DNA from: Planctomycetota bacterium
Lineage (GTDB): Bacteria; Planctomycetota; B129-G9
Length of the DNA: 11,995 nt
Reading direction: 5' to 3'
NCBI GenBank assembly: GCA_003644325.1
Contig: QNCA01000015.1
Coordinates: 1-11,995 of the forward strand
Positions within the stretch are counted from its first letter, which is position 1, and every line of letters starts with the position of its first letter. The notes beneath the pieces are model-generated. The model did not search any database, had not been told where the DNA came from, and saw only the letters and a list, made by a program, of their open reading frames with translations. This document shows positions 6,175-11,995 of this stretch, piece by piece. Made by a program: the position numbers and the translations under genes.

Positions 6175-6405
6175 ATGATAAAACACCTCGCATTGCGAAA
6201 GGCTATCATGGTCATACTGTTCGTTATCATCTTCGGCGGTATAACCGTGTTCTCCATACTGCAACAATGGAAGTGGTCTGTCGTACTTGGAACAGTCATC
6301 ATCGGCCTGGTGCTCTTCTTCAACATCTCCCGCCGCATCTATCCAATCCGCCGAATCCTCCGTCAATCCGCCGAAGCGGGAAAAACCGAACATGACGAAG
6401 GGTGA
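6175..6405 (+). CDS. Putative small two-helix membrane protein
   Basis: A 76-residue product with two hydrophobic segments (about 11-29 and 36-50) joined by a short polar turn containing QQWKW. A basic segment follows (SRRIYPIRRILRQ, 52-64) and then a charged tail ending TEHDEG. The topology suggests both ends in the cytoplasm. The start is uncertain: ATG 6175 has only a poorly spaced AGG, ATG 6208 (65 residues, inside helix 1) has AAAGG at 5 bases, and GTG 6115 would begin in the inverted-repeat end of element C. The stop TGA (6403-6405) is part of the palindrome GGTGACTGTCAC. Repeats bracket it on both sides. No function recognised. It could be spurious, but the hydrophobic pattern argues for a real gene. 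Confidence 0.5.
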   Translation: MIKHLALRKAIMVILFVIIFGGITVFSILQQWKWSVVLGTVIIGLVLFFNISRRIYPIRRILRQSAEAGKTEHDEG

Positions 6406-6503
6406 CTGTCACAATTACGGAACCACGCGAGCTGTGCGAGCGGGGTTCGTAGATTGCCGACTGTCACCCGTCGAGAATGGGACAGGGCTCGGTGACAGTC
6501 ACC
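6401..6503. repeat. Palindromic intergenic repeat, copy D
   Basis: It begins with GGTGACTGTCAC (6401-6412), has the half-site GACTGTCACC at 6459-6468 and ends with the perfect palindrome GGTGACAGTCACC (6491-6503). The first 68 bases resemble 359-426 (TTACGG near the start, TTCGTAGA near the end). Between hypE and the small membrane gene, which converge here, it could fold and act on transcripts from either side. No T-run follows, so it is not a standard terminator. Confidence 0.75.
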
Positions 6504-6537
6504 GCCGCCCGCTTTCAAAGATTTTCACATGTCCCCT

Positions 6538-7548
6538 TCAGCAGATGCGGGGCAGTTGTTCGCCGTAGGGCATGTCCACTATGCGCATGCCGCCTATCCT
6601 GGTGTGCAGCAGGACGACACCCTCGCCCTCTTCCGTAACGCGGCCGATTATCGCCGAGTCACGTCCGTATCCATCGGAGCGCATCTCGTTCAGAACGGTC
6701 TCGGCGCGTTCCTCCGGACAGATTACCAGCATCTTGCCTTCGTTGGGGACGTAGAGCGGGTCAAAGCCGAGGAGGTCGCACGCACCGCGGGCGCCGGGCG
6801 AAACCGGCAGGTCCTTCTCGAACAGTTCTATCCTGACCTTGGCCTGGCCGGCGATTGCGTTCAGCGTGGCGGCAACGCCCCCGCGCGTCGGGTCCCTGAA
6901 GCAGTGAACTTCATCGCACACATCGAGTATTCTCGAAGCGAGGTGATTCAGCGGCGCGCAGTCGCTGCATATTTCCGTCTCGAATGACAGGCCCTCCCGC
7001 TCGCTTATCACGGCGATGCCGTGGTCGCCCATGTTGCCGTTGATGAGCACGGCGTCGCCCGGTTTCGCATTCTCCGCAGCGATAGAAACGCCCGGGCGGA
7101 TTTCCCCCACGCCGGACGTGTTGATGTAAATCCCGTCGGCCTTGCCCTTCTCCACGACCTTCGTGTCTCCGGTGACGACGCGGACTTCCGCCTCTTCGGC
7201 GGCGGCGCGTATGGATTCGAGGATGCGCTCAAGGATTTCCCCTTCCAATCCCTCTTCAACGATGAAGCCCAGGCTGAGGAAAAGCGGCCTCGCGCCGGCC
7301 ATTGCCAGGTCGTTCACGGTGCCGCATACGGAAAGTTTGCCGATGTCGCCGCCCTTGAAGAACAGCGGCTGCACGACAAACGAGTCGGTAGTGAAGGCAA
7401 TGCGCCGGTCGCCGAACTCCAGGACGGCGCTGTCGCCGAGCGCGTTCAATATCGGGTTGCCCAGTTTGCCGAGGATGGTCTCGCCGACGAGGTTGTGCAT
7501 CATCGTGCCGCCGCCGCCGTGTGCGAGCAATACTCTCTCTTCTTTCAT
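6538..7548 (-). CDS. hypE: Hydrogenase maturation protein HypE
   Basis: A 336-residue cytoplasmic enzyme of the PurM/SelD-like ATPase fold. It dehydrates the carbamoyl group on its C-terminal cysteine to a thiocyanate, consuming ATP, and hands the cyanide to iron on HypCD. Evidence: the Gly-rich N-terminus AHGGGGTMMHNL (9-20), the nucleotide-binding TTDSFVVQPLFF (53-64), GTVNDLAMAGA (76-86), RDPTRGGVAATL and the invariant C-terminal PRIC (333-336) whose cysteine is the modification site. Length is normal. It is last in the operon, 58 bases after hypD. The ribosome-binding site is weak (AGGAT), and the gap contains a TTTTGGAC motif seen also near 11482. All essential elements appear intact. 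Confidence 0.96.
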   Translation of the reverse strand: MKEERVLLAHGGGGTMMHNLVGETILGKLGNPILNALGDSAVLEFGDRRIAFTTDSFVVQPLFFKGGDIGKLSVCGTVNDLAMAGARPLFLSLGFIVEEGLEGEILERILESIRAAAEEAEVRVVTGDTKVVEKGKADGIYINTSGVGEIRPGVSIAAENAKPGDAVLINGNMGDHGIAVISEREGLSFETEICSDCAPLNHLASRILDVCDEVHCFRDPTRGGVAATLNAIAGQAKVRIELFEKDLPVSPGARGACDLLGFDPLYVPNEGKMLVICPEERAETVLNEMRSDGYGRDSAIIGRVTEEGEGVVLLHTRIGGMRIVDMPYGEQLPRIC

Positions 7549-7606
7549 CGTTTAATCCTGTTAAAAAGCAGGGAACGGGTTTTGGACGATATGGGAATCC
7601 GGGCCG

Positions 7607-8692
7607 CTACATTTTCTTCCTGTTGTATCGGTAATACGCGCCACAGGTGCCTTCGCTGGAGACCATGCACGGGCCGACGGCATGTTCCGGCGTACAGGCC
7701 CTGCTGAAAAGCGCACACTCAAACGGCTCGACCTTGCCCTGGAGCACCTCGCCGCACCGGCAGCCCTTTCGCTCGCGCGAGGGACGCGGTTCAATGCCGA
7801 AATGCCTGAAGGCGTCGTAATCGGCATACTCATCGTTCAATTCAAAACCGCTCTCAGGAATGACGCCCAGGCCGCGCCATTCCGAATCCGCCGGATGATA
7901 CACCCTGTTCAGTATCTCCCGTGCCCTCAGATTACCGGCGCGGTCAACGCACTGCCTGTATTGGATTACCACCTCCGGCCGCTCCTCGACCGCCATCCCG
8001 AGGAACATCGCAATACCTTCCAGGATTTCCTCCGGTTCGAAGCCGGCCACGACGCAGGGCTTGCCGTATTTTTCCACGATGGGCGCGTACGCGTCCGCCC
8101 CGATGATGACGCTGACGTGCCCCGGGCAGATGAAACCGCCGATGCGTGAATCGCTGTCTTCGAGGAGCGCCGCCATCGCCGGCGGAATGAGTTTGCCCGC
8201 GGGAATGACGAAAAAATTCTTTAATCCATCCGCCCTTGCGCGCTCTATGGTCAGGGCGTTGCCCGGCTGGGTGGTCTCGAAGCCGACGGCGATGAAGACG
8301 ACCTTCCTGTCGGGATACTCTCTCGCAAACCGCAGGGCATCCGTCGGAGAATACACCATGCGCACGTCGGCGCCTTCCGCCCGGGCGCGTTCCAGGCTCT
8401 TTTCCGTGCCGGGCACCTTCATCATATCGCCGAACGTGGCGATGATGACCCGTGGGTCTTCGGCGAGGCTTATGGCGGCGTCTATTACGCCGTCGGGCGT
8501 GACGCACACCGGGCAGCCGGGCCCCGACAGCAAGGAGATGTTTTCCGGCAGGATATCGCGTATGCCGTTGCGCGCGATGGAGACGGTGTGCGTGCCGCAG
8601 ACCTCCATCAACCTTAATGGCGGCGAAGGAATTTTCTCGGCGAGGGAACGGATTTCCTCGATGCAGCGTCGGGCCGGCGTCCTGGCGGTCAT
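7607..8692 (-). CDS. hypD: Hydrogenase maturation protein HypD
   Basis: A 361-residue iron-sulfur scaffold on which, with HypC, the Fe(CN)2CO unit is built. The key cysteines are visible: C32 in EVCGTH, and C60 and C63 in GPGCPVC, with the same spacing as E. coli C41, C69 and C72. The C-terminal 4Fe-4S region has C311, C313, C326 and C333, plus C342 and C350. VGFETTQPGNA marks the conserved central domain. I chose ATG 8692 over ATG 8716. It overlaps the hypC stop as ATGA and has an AGGAG ribosome-binding site 6 bases upstream, while the upstream start would add eight residues within hypC. Tight coupling to hypC matches the known HypC-HypD complex. Confidence 0.96.
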   Translation of the reverse strand: MTARTPARRCIEEIRSLAEKIPSPPLRLMEVCGTHTVSIARNGIRDILPENISLLSGPGCPVCVTPDGVIDAAISLAEDPRVIIATFGDMMKVPGTEKSLERARAEGADVRMVYSPTDALRFAREYPDRKVVFIAVGFETTQPGNALTIERARADGLKNFFVIPAGKLIPPAMAALLEDSDSRIGGFICPGHVSVIIGADAYAPIVEKYGKPCVVAGFEPEEILEGIAMFLGMAVEERPEVVIQYRQCVDRAGNLRAREILNRVYHPADSEWRGLGVIPESGFELNDEYADYDAFRHFGIEPRPSRERKGCRCGEVLQGKVEPFECALFSRACTPEHAVGPCMVSSEGTCGAYYRYNRKKM

Positions 8693-8907
8693 GTCTTCTC
8701 CTCTATCTCCTTCCATAGTTTCAACACTTCCCGGGCTTCTTCGGTGTCATATTTTTTTATGGCGAAGCCGGCGTGCACGAGCACGAAGTCGCCGAGTTTC
8801 ACATCTTCCAGCATGGCGAAATCCGCCTGGAAGTTGTTTCCCCGTACCGAGACGGTTCCGCCGCTTCCGGAGATTTCGATGACTTTCGCGGGTACCGCAA
8901 GACACAT
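8689..8907 (-). CDS. hypC: Hydrogenase maturation chaperone HypC
   Basis: A 72-residue OB-fold chaperone of the HypC/HupF/HybG family that carries the iron-diatomic-ligand unit from HypD to the hydrogenase large-subunit precursor. The diagnostic N-terminus MCLAVPAKV is intact, with the essential Cys2, and the conserved VHAGFAI lies at 44-50. ATG 8907 has GGAG 7 bases upstream. The gene is 47 bases after the HypF-like gene, and its stop overlaps the hypD start (ATGA). Only one hypC is present here, so whether the organism has several hydrogenases with dedicated chaperones cannot be told. Confidence 0.96.
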   Translation of the reverse strand: MCLAVPAKVIEISGSGGTVSVRGNNFQADFAMLEDVKLGDFVLVHAGFAIKKYDTEEAREVLKLWKEIEEKT

Positions 8908-8954
8908 ATTATGCTCCGAAAATTAAATGTAAGTCGCCCGGTTGCCGGGAACGC

Positions 8955-10073
8955 TCAAGCCTTAAACCCCGCCGCCGTCATATAAGCCTGGCCGAGGGAA
9001 ATGGAGGCATCGCCTGTCGGCGCGTTCTTGTGGAAATGTACGTCGAACCCCTCGGCGCGGAGCAACGCATCGACCTTCGATTTTAGCAAACTATTGAGGA
9101 ACACGCCACCGGCAAGGACGACCCTGCCGAGGCCGCTTTCCTCGCGCAGTATCGACAGGGTTAGCGCTATCATTTCGGCGACGGTAGTGTGGAACTTACC
9201 TGAAATGATTTCATTCGGCACTCCCTCGCGCATGTCCGCGACTATCCCGTCTATCATCGGTCGCGGGTCGATTATGTGACAGCCTCCCCCGTGATTGATT
9301 TCGAACGCATACGGCTCGTCAACGCTTTCGTCGGCGGCGTTCTGGAGGGCAATCGCGGCCTGGGCCTCGGTCTCGTTGACATCGCACAGGCGCAGGATGG
9401 AAGAGACGCCGTCGAACAGCCGCCCGACGCTCGATGAGAGCGGACAGTTGATTTTCTTCTCAACCATGGCGATGAGCGGCTGAATCTTTCCCCTGCCGAG
9501 TTCACTCACGACAGGGATATCAAGGTCATAGATTTTCCCGCCGTAGGTCTGGTAAAGATACGAGACCGCCATCCTGTACGGCTCAATTGCGGCCTTGTCC
9601 GCGCCGGGCAGGGGGATGTAGCGCGGGTGAGCGGCCCGTCTGAATTCCGCCGGGCCGCCGACCACGAACTCTCCGCCCCAGAACCGGCCATCGGTCCCGT
9701 AGCCGCTGCCGTCGAAAGCAACGCCGAGAACCGGCTCGTCCAGGGCATTGTCCGCCATGCAGGCGGCGGCGTGGGCGAAGTGGTGGCCTACCTGGACCAG
9801 CGAGCCGCCGGCGAGTTCGCGCCCGTACTGTGTGGAGAGATAATTCGGGTGGAGGTCGGCGACGATGACGTCCGGCTTGAAATCCCTCTCGCGCATGAAC
9901 GCGGCAATAGAGTCGCGGTACGCGCCGTAGTTGTCGTATTGCTTCAGGTCGTTGAACGTCTCGCTGAGATAGGCATCCTCCCCTGTCACCGCGCAGAACG
10001 TACTCTTCAGTTCCGCGCCGAGCGCGAGGATGTTCTTGTCGTTGCCCGAAAATCTGAACTTCTTGTATTGCAT
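8955..10073 (-). CDS. hypF: Stand-alone HypF carbamoyltransferase (Kae1-like) domain
   Basis: A 372-residue protein equal to the C-terminal half of HypF, which transfers a carbamoyl group from carbamoyl-adenylate to the C-terminal Cys of HypE. Visible: the domain start ILALGAELKSTFC (15-27), DLHPNYLST (73-81), metal-binding HHFAH (97-101), GTDGRFWGGEF (126-136), SVGRLFDGVSS (215-225), AGGVFLN (321-327) and GDASISLGQ (354-362). Full HypF is about 750 residues; the acylphosphatase, zinc-finger and YrdC-like domains are absent. The truncation looks genuine: in frame, a TAA stop lies five codons upstream of ATG 10073 and a promoter follows. The ribosome-binding site is poor. It is first in the hypFCDE order common in bacteria. 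The carbamoyl-AMP-forming half must be encoded elsewhere or the protein has changed role. Confidence 0.88.
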   Translation of the reverse strand: MQYKKFRFSGNDKNILALGAELKSTFCAVTGEDAYLSETFNDLKQYDNYGAYRDSIAAFMRERDFKPDVIVADLHPNYLSTQYGRELAGGSLVQVGHHFAHAAACMADNALDEPVLGVAFDGSGYGTDGRFWGGEFVVGGPAEFRRAAHPRYIPLPGADKAAIEPYRMAVSYLYQTYGGKIYDLDIPVVSELGRGKIQPLIAMVEKKINCPLSSSVGRLFDGVSSILRLCDVNETEAQAAIALQNAADESVDEPYAFEINHGGGCHIIDPRPMIDGIVADMREGVPNEIISGKFHTTVAEMIALTLSILREESGLGRVVLAGGVFLNSLLKSKVDALLRAEGFDVHFHKNAPTGDASISLGQAYMTAAGFKA

Positions 10074-10115
10074 TTCAGGTACCGCGTATTACACCGGGTT
10101 GTGAGCCGCTGACTG

Positions 10116-10121
10116 ATTATA
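10116..10121 (-). promoter_or_regulatory. Extended -10 promoter of the hyp operon
   Basis: On the minus strand TGGTATAAT carries a perfect -10 with the TGn extension. A clear -35 is missing; TTCGGA 18 bases upstream is the best candidate. Transcription should start near 10109, about 35 bases before the ATG of the HypF-like gene. Genes hypF-like, hypC, hypD and hypE follow on one strand with gaps of 47, -3 and 58 bases, consistent with one transcript. Confidence 0.55.
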
Positions 10122-10181
10122 CCAGATTCCACCGATTGTTCCGAATCCGTTGCCCACCATCGAGGCCGAAGGATGTAGCGC

Positions 10182-10217
10182 GGAATCTCACCGAATCCTT
10201 TCGTCGATTCGGGTTCC
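10182..10217. other. Hairpin in the divergent hyp / plus-strand gene spacer
   Basis: CCGAATC (10191-10197) pairs with GATTCGG (10206-10212) around an 8-base loop, and outer GGAA/TTCC (10182-10185, 10214-10217) can extend the stem. No T-run follows on either strand. It lies upstream of both divergent transcription units, so it may be a binding site or a remnant repeat. No other feature is evident in 10122-10308. Confidence 0.35.
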
Positions 10218-10319
10218 CTCCTTGTAAAAAATCAAATATTTCTGAACCTTTCGCGGGCATGAGGGTTATATTGAGTGTGAGGGGAGTGGGGAGACTTTAT
10301 ACCGTTTTGGGAGGCCCGC

Positions 10320-11411
10320 GTGAAGACATTCAAAGATACATCCATGTTGTTTCTTGTTGCCGTTCTCCTGGGCGCCGTCTGGACGGGCGTGTGTGTGGCG
10401 GACGGCTTTCCTTCGCTTGAACTTCGCCTGGAAACGCAGCGGCAAGAGTTGCTCCCGGGGGAGTCCGTCATAATTACTTTGGAGATAACGAATACCGGCA
10501 CAAAAGATGCCAGGCGATGGGCTTACATCGCCCCCGGCTCACGGCGAGAGTTCAAGTTCACATGGTCGGATGCGCAGGGAAGAAAAATAGAAACAAGAGT
10601 GGCAGAGGGGGGAGGACGGCCGGAGATGGACCCTCTCAAACCAGGAGAGAGTTACATAAGTAGAATCAATTTAGCGGAGGCTTTCCATTTCTTTTATGGT
10701 ACGCGCCCCGGCAAATATGCTCTATGGGTTGAGTATATTCCCGAGCGTCAGTGGAAGGACACGGAAACTCCCGTACTCGCGAAGTCAAACGTACTGACCT
10801 TTCACGTGGAGCCTCTCGACATTGTAGCGGTCAAGAGCGTTGAAACGGAATTCTTGGACCTTGGATACGACACCCCGCGCAAGAAGAAAACTACCTTCGA
10901 AGTTTTCGTGCACAAGGGGAGCAAATCCTATCGACTCTATTGGAAGAAGACCGCCTTTTCTCCATTTCTAATCAGCGATAACGTGATTCCAGAAATGTTC
11001 GACATGAAGGTTGACGGCTACGGCAACACCCACGTCTGGTACCAGACAACCGACGGCGCTTTTTATCGTTATATTCGTCGTAACTCAACCAATCGTCCGC
11101 CGGAAGACCCCGAGCGGGGCAAGGTTTACCCTTACCCCAGGTTCGTACCCCCCCTGAAAGAAAATGAAACTGAGAGACTTGACCTGCCCAATAACTACAT
11201 GCCGCGATTCAAGTTCGTAAAGGGCAAGGTGTGGATTGATTTCGTTCCGCCTCCCAGACCAGATACCGACGGTGAAGAACCTCGCTTGCATCCCCCTGTG
11301 CGGGTTCCACCACCTTCGCCCTTCCCGTGGTACCTGATAATCATCGGTGTGGTTGTTGTAGTTGGCGCGATAGCCGCCGTTTCGGCAATCCACTTCAGGA
11401 GAAAACGTTAG
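10320..11411 (+). CDS. Secreted, C-terminally membrane-anchored protein of unknown function
   Basis: A 363-residue protein. Residues 1-27 form a signal peptide with probable cleavage after CVA. Residues about 32-165 look like an immunoglobulin-like beta-sandwich of the BsuPI/CARDB kind: LELRLETQRQELLPGESV, then ITNTG, and further on LKPGESY and GKYALWVEY. The middle (170-290) contains a repeated-strand region with FDMKVDGYGNTHVWYQ, reminiscent of a beta-propeller or sugar-binding strand, but no catalytic motif. A Pro-rich linker (about 303-335) leads to a single helix (337-357) ending in RRKR, so the bulk should be outside the membrane with a cytoplasmic stop-transfer. The start is GTG 10320 with GGGAGG 5 bases upstream. 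It has no operon partner in the window. Surface or envelope role inferred from topology only. Confidence 0.8.
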   Translation: MKTFKDTSMLFLVAVLLGAVWTGVCVADGFPSLELRLETQRQELLPGESVIITLEITNTGTKDARRWAYIAPGSRREFKFTWSDAQGRKIETRVAEGGGRPEMDPLKPGESYISRINLAEAFHFFYGTRPGKYALWVEYIPERQWKDTETPVLAKSNVLTFHVEPLDIVAVKSVETEFLDLGYDTPRKKKTTFEVFVHKGSKSYRLYWKKTAFSPFLISDNVIPEMFDMKVDGYGNTHVWYQTTDGAFYRYIRRNSTNRPPEDPERGKVYPYPRFVPPLKENETERLDLPNNYMPRFKFVKGKVWIDFVPPPRPDTDGEEPRLHPPVRVPPPSPFPWYLIIIGVVVVVGAIAAVSAIHFRRKR

Positions 11412-11499
11412 GAATCTGGAAAAGCCCGAGGAATAAATTTACACGGGACGTTTTGGACATTTTTGGACATTGGACACTGGATTTTGGACGGTGTGGGCG

Positions 11500-11518
11500 G
11501 CGGATAAAACAGTCAGAA
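11500..11518 (+). repeat. Direct repeat, first copy
   Basis: GCGGATAAAACAGTCAGAA recurs at 11701-11719 with one mismatch, 201 bases away. A third AGTCAGAAG lies at 11605-11613. The motif feeds directly into the heptad tract that begins at 11512. Confidence 0.7.
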
Positions 11519-11602
11519 ATCAGGGCAAAGGGGCAAGGGGCAAGGGACAAGGGATTTTTGAATCTTGAATTTTGAATCTTGAATCTTGAATTTTGAATTC
11601 AA
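11512..11602. repeat. Heptad tandem repeat with changing unit sequence
   Basis: Read in sevens from 11512 the units are GTCAGAA, ATCAGGG, CAAAGGG, GCAAGGG (twice), ACAAGGG, ATTTTTG, AATCTTG, AATTTTG, AATCTTG (twice), AATTTTG and AATTCAA. One register is kept while the unit passes from a CAAGGG family to a TTGAAT family; six TTGAATY units are perfect between 11558 and 11599. Just before it, the decamer TTTTGGACAT is duplicated at 11451-11470. The repeat lies in non-coding DNA. Confidence 0.85.
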
Positions 11603-11700
11603 AGAGTCAGAAGTATCTGCGTGCATCAGCGTTTATCTGCAGCAAGATTCTGTAGGCTGGTTTTTCCCCCGCGAACAAGTCGGGACAAGTTGCGTAATCC

Positions 11701-11719
11701 GCGGATAAACCAGTCAGAA
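11701..11719 (+). repeat. Direct repeat, second copy
   Basis: GCGGATAAACCAGTCAGAA, 18 of 19 identical to 11500-11518. The pair borders a 200-base segment that contains the heptad tract and a stretch with ATCTGCGTGC-like short repeats (about 11614-11640), as expected for a region that has expanded by duplication. Confidence 0.7.
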
Positions 11720-11951
11720 GGTGGTCCAAAAAAACGGGGATAGTTATAGGCCCGCCAAACCCCAGGGGCTGCTCCGGCCCGGTCCGAGATGGAGCGATTA
11801 AAAAAAAGTGACAATTTCGGGAAAAATAGCGAGACTTGCCGGCGACTTGCCGTGTCTATAGATAGTGAGGAGACATGAGTAGAGGTTTATAACCCGTACG
11901 TTGCATGGGCATGGAATCCAGTTGCAAGTGACTTAGCGAGGAGGTTTTACC

Positions 11952-11995
11952 ATGAAGAATCTTGTTATTTTTGCCGTGTTGGCATTGCTCCTGAT
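11952..11995 (+). CDS. N-terminus of a secreted or membrane protein, cut by the window edge
   Basis: ATG 11952 follows a near-perfect AGGAGG (11939-11944) at 7 bases. The 14 complete codons read MKNLVIFAVLALLL, a Lys followed by an uninterrupted hydrophobic run, i.e. the start of a signal peptide or membrane anchor. The rest lies beyond the window, so function cannot be judged. The strong ribosome-binding site suggests high translation. Confidence 0.75.
   Translation, partial: MKNLVIFAVLALLL

Larger units (their letters stand above)
11412..11951. other. Gene-free intergenic region, 540 bases
   Basis: No supportable gene. It holds the duplicated decamer (11451-11470), the heptad tract, the direct-repeat pair and, at 11773-11796, inverted arms GCTCC/GGAGC. 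A possible promoter for the next gene is TTGCCG (11836-11841), 17 bases, TAGATA (11859-11864). A small dyad, TTGCATGG...CCAGTTGCAA (11901-11926), lies just before the ribosome-binding site. Open frames here are short and have no homology that I recognise. Confidence 0.6.

Noticed and set aside
6418..6470. tRNA-like GGTTCG motif and possible stems
   Set aside because: No acceptor stem, no anticodon arm and no CCA; the sequence belongs to palindromic repeat D.
8692..8716. Upstream ATG for hypD at 8716
   Set aside because: It would add eight non-conserved residues within hypC. The ATGA overlap at 8692 has a well-placed AGGAG.
10074..10319. Frameshifted remnant of the N-terminal half of HypF
   Set aside because: The minus-strand frames I read here show no YrdC, zinc-finger or acylphosphatase motif, and the space of 246 bases is too short.
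11512..11602. CRISPR array
   Set aside because: Period is 7 bases with no spacers; these are simple tandem repeats and no cas gene is present.
11875..11892. Five-codon leader ORF ending TTATAA before the last gene
   Set aside because: The AGGAG is too close to the ATG and there is no run of regulatory codons. The chance of such a micro-ORF is high.

Overview
This is a bacterial window with compact, moderately GC-rich genes and many intergenic repeats. No gene here fixes the taxonomy. A [NiFe]-hydrogenase maturation operon, a cobalamin-type radical SAM enzyme, a PBP4-type peptidoglycan peptidase and heptad-phased intergenic tandem repeats fit an uncultured, probably anaerobic, Gram-negative-type lineage. 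Omnitrophota, Planctomycetota or a similar candidate phylum would suit, but this is only a guess. I see no phage genes, transposase, CRISPR array, rRNA or tRNA.

Layout. 1-243 (-): N-terminal part of a small-residue-rich membrane protein that runs off the left edge. 287-433: a composite palindromic repeat. 512-853 (-): HU-family DNA-binding protein with its own promoter. 1155-1436 (-): short zinc-ribbon protein with an extremely acidic tail and its own promoter. 1663-1703: two adjacent perfect hairpins. 1767-3167 (-): B12-binding-domain radical SAM protein. 3168-3685: a 518-base divergent intergenic region with a sigma70-like promoter facing each way. 3686-5206 and 5206-5934 (+): a two-gene operon of a PBP4/DacB-type D-Ala-D-Ala carboxypeptidase and a HAD-like protein, overlapping by one base. 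5930-6503: a repeat-rich stretch (heptad tandem repeat, inverted-repeat element, palindromic element) enclosing a putative 76-residue membrane protein. 6538-10073 (-): a hypF(C-terminal domain)-hypC-hypD-hypE operon behind an extended -10 promoter. 10320-11411 (+): a secreted, C-terminally anchored protein of unknown function. 11412-11951: non-coding DNA with a second heptad tract. 11952 onward (+): the first codons of a secreted or membrane protein cut by the right edge.

How the genes work together. HypC, HypD, HypE and the Kae1-like carbamoyltransferase domain of HypF belong to the pathway that makes and delivers the Fe(CN)2CO centre of [NiFe] hydrogenases. HypE turns a carbamoylated C-terminal cysteine into a thiocyanate, and HypCD receives the cyanide on iron. 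The HypF here lacks the acylphosphatase, zinc-finger and YrdC-like domains, yet it has its own start codon, an upstream in-frame stop and a promoter, so it looks like a genuine split form rather than an edge artefact. Hydrogenase structural genes, hypA and hypB are not in the window. The PBP4/HAD pair is a separate cell-envelope operon.

The strongest unexplained signals are (i) seven copies of GACNGTCACC, all intergenic and in one orientation, several forming the perfect palindrome GGTGACNGTCACC inside larger homologous elements; (ii) two intergenic tracts that keep a strict 7-base period while the unit sequence changes; (iii) the stand-alone HypF carbamoyltransferase domain; and (iv) the promoter of the PBP4 gene, whose -35 and -10 each lie within a perfect dyad.
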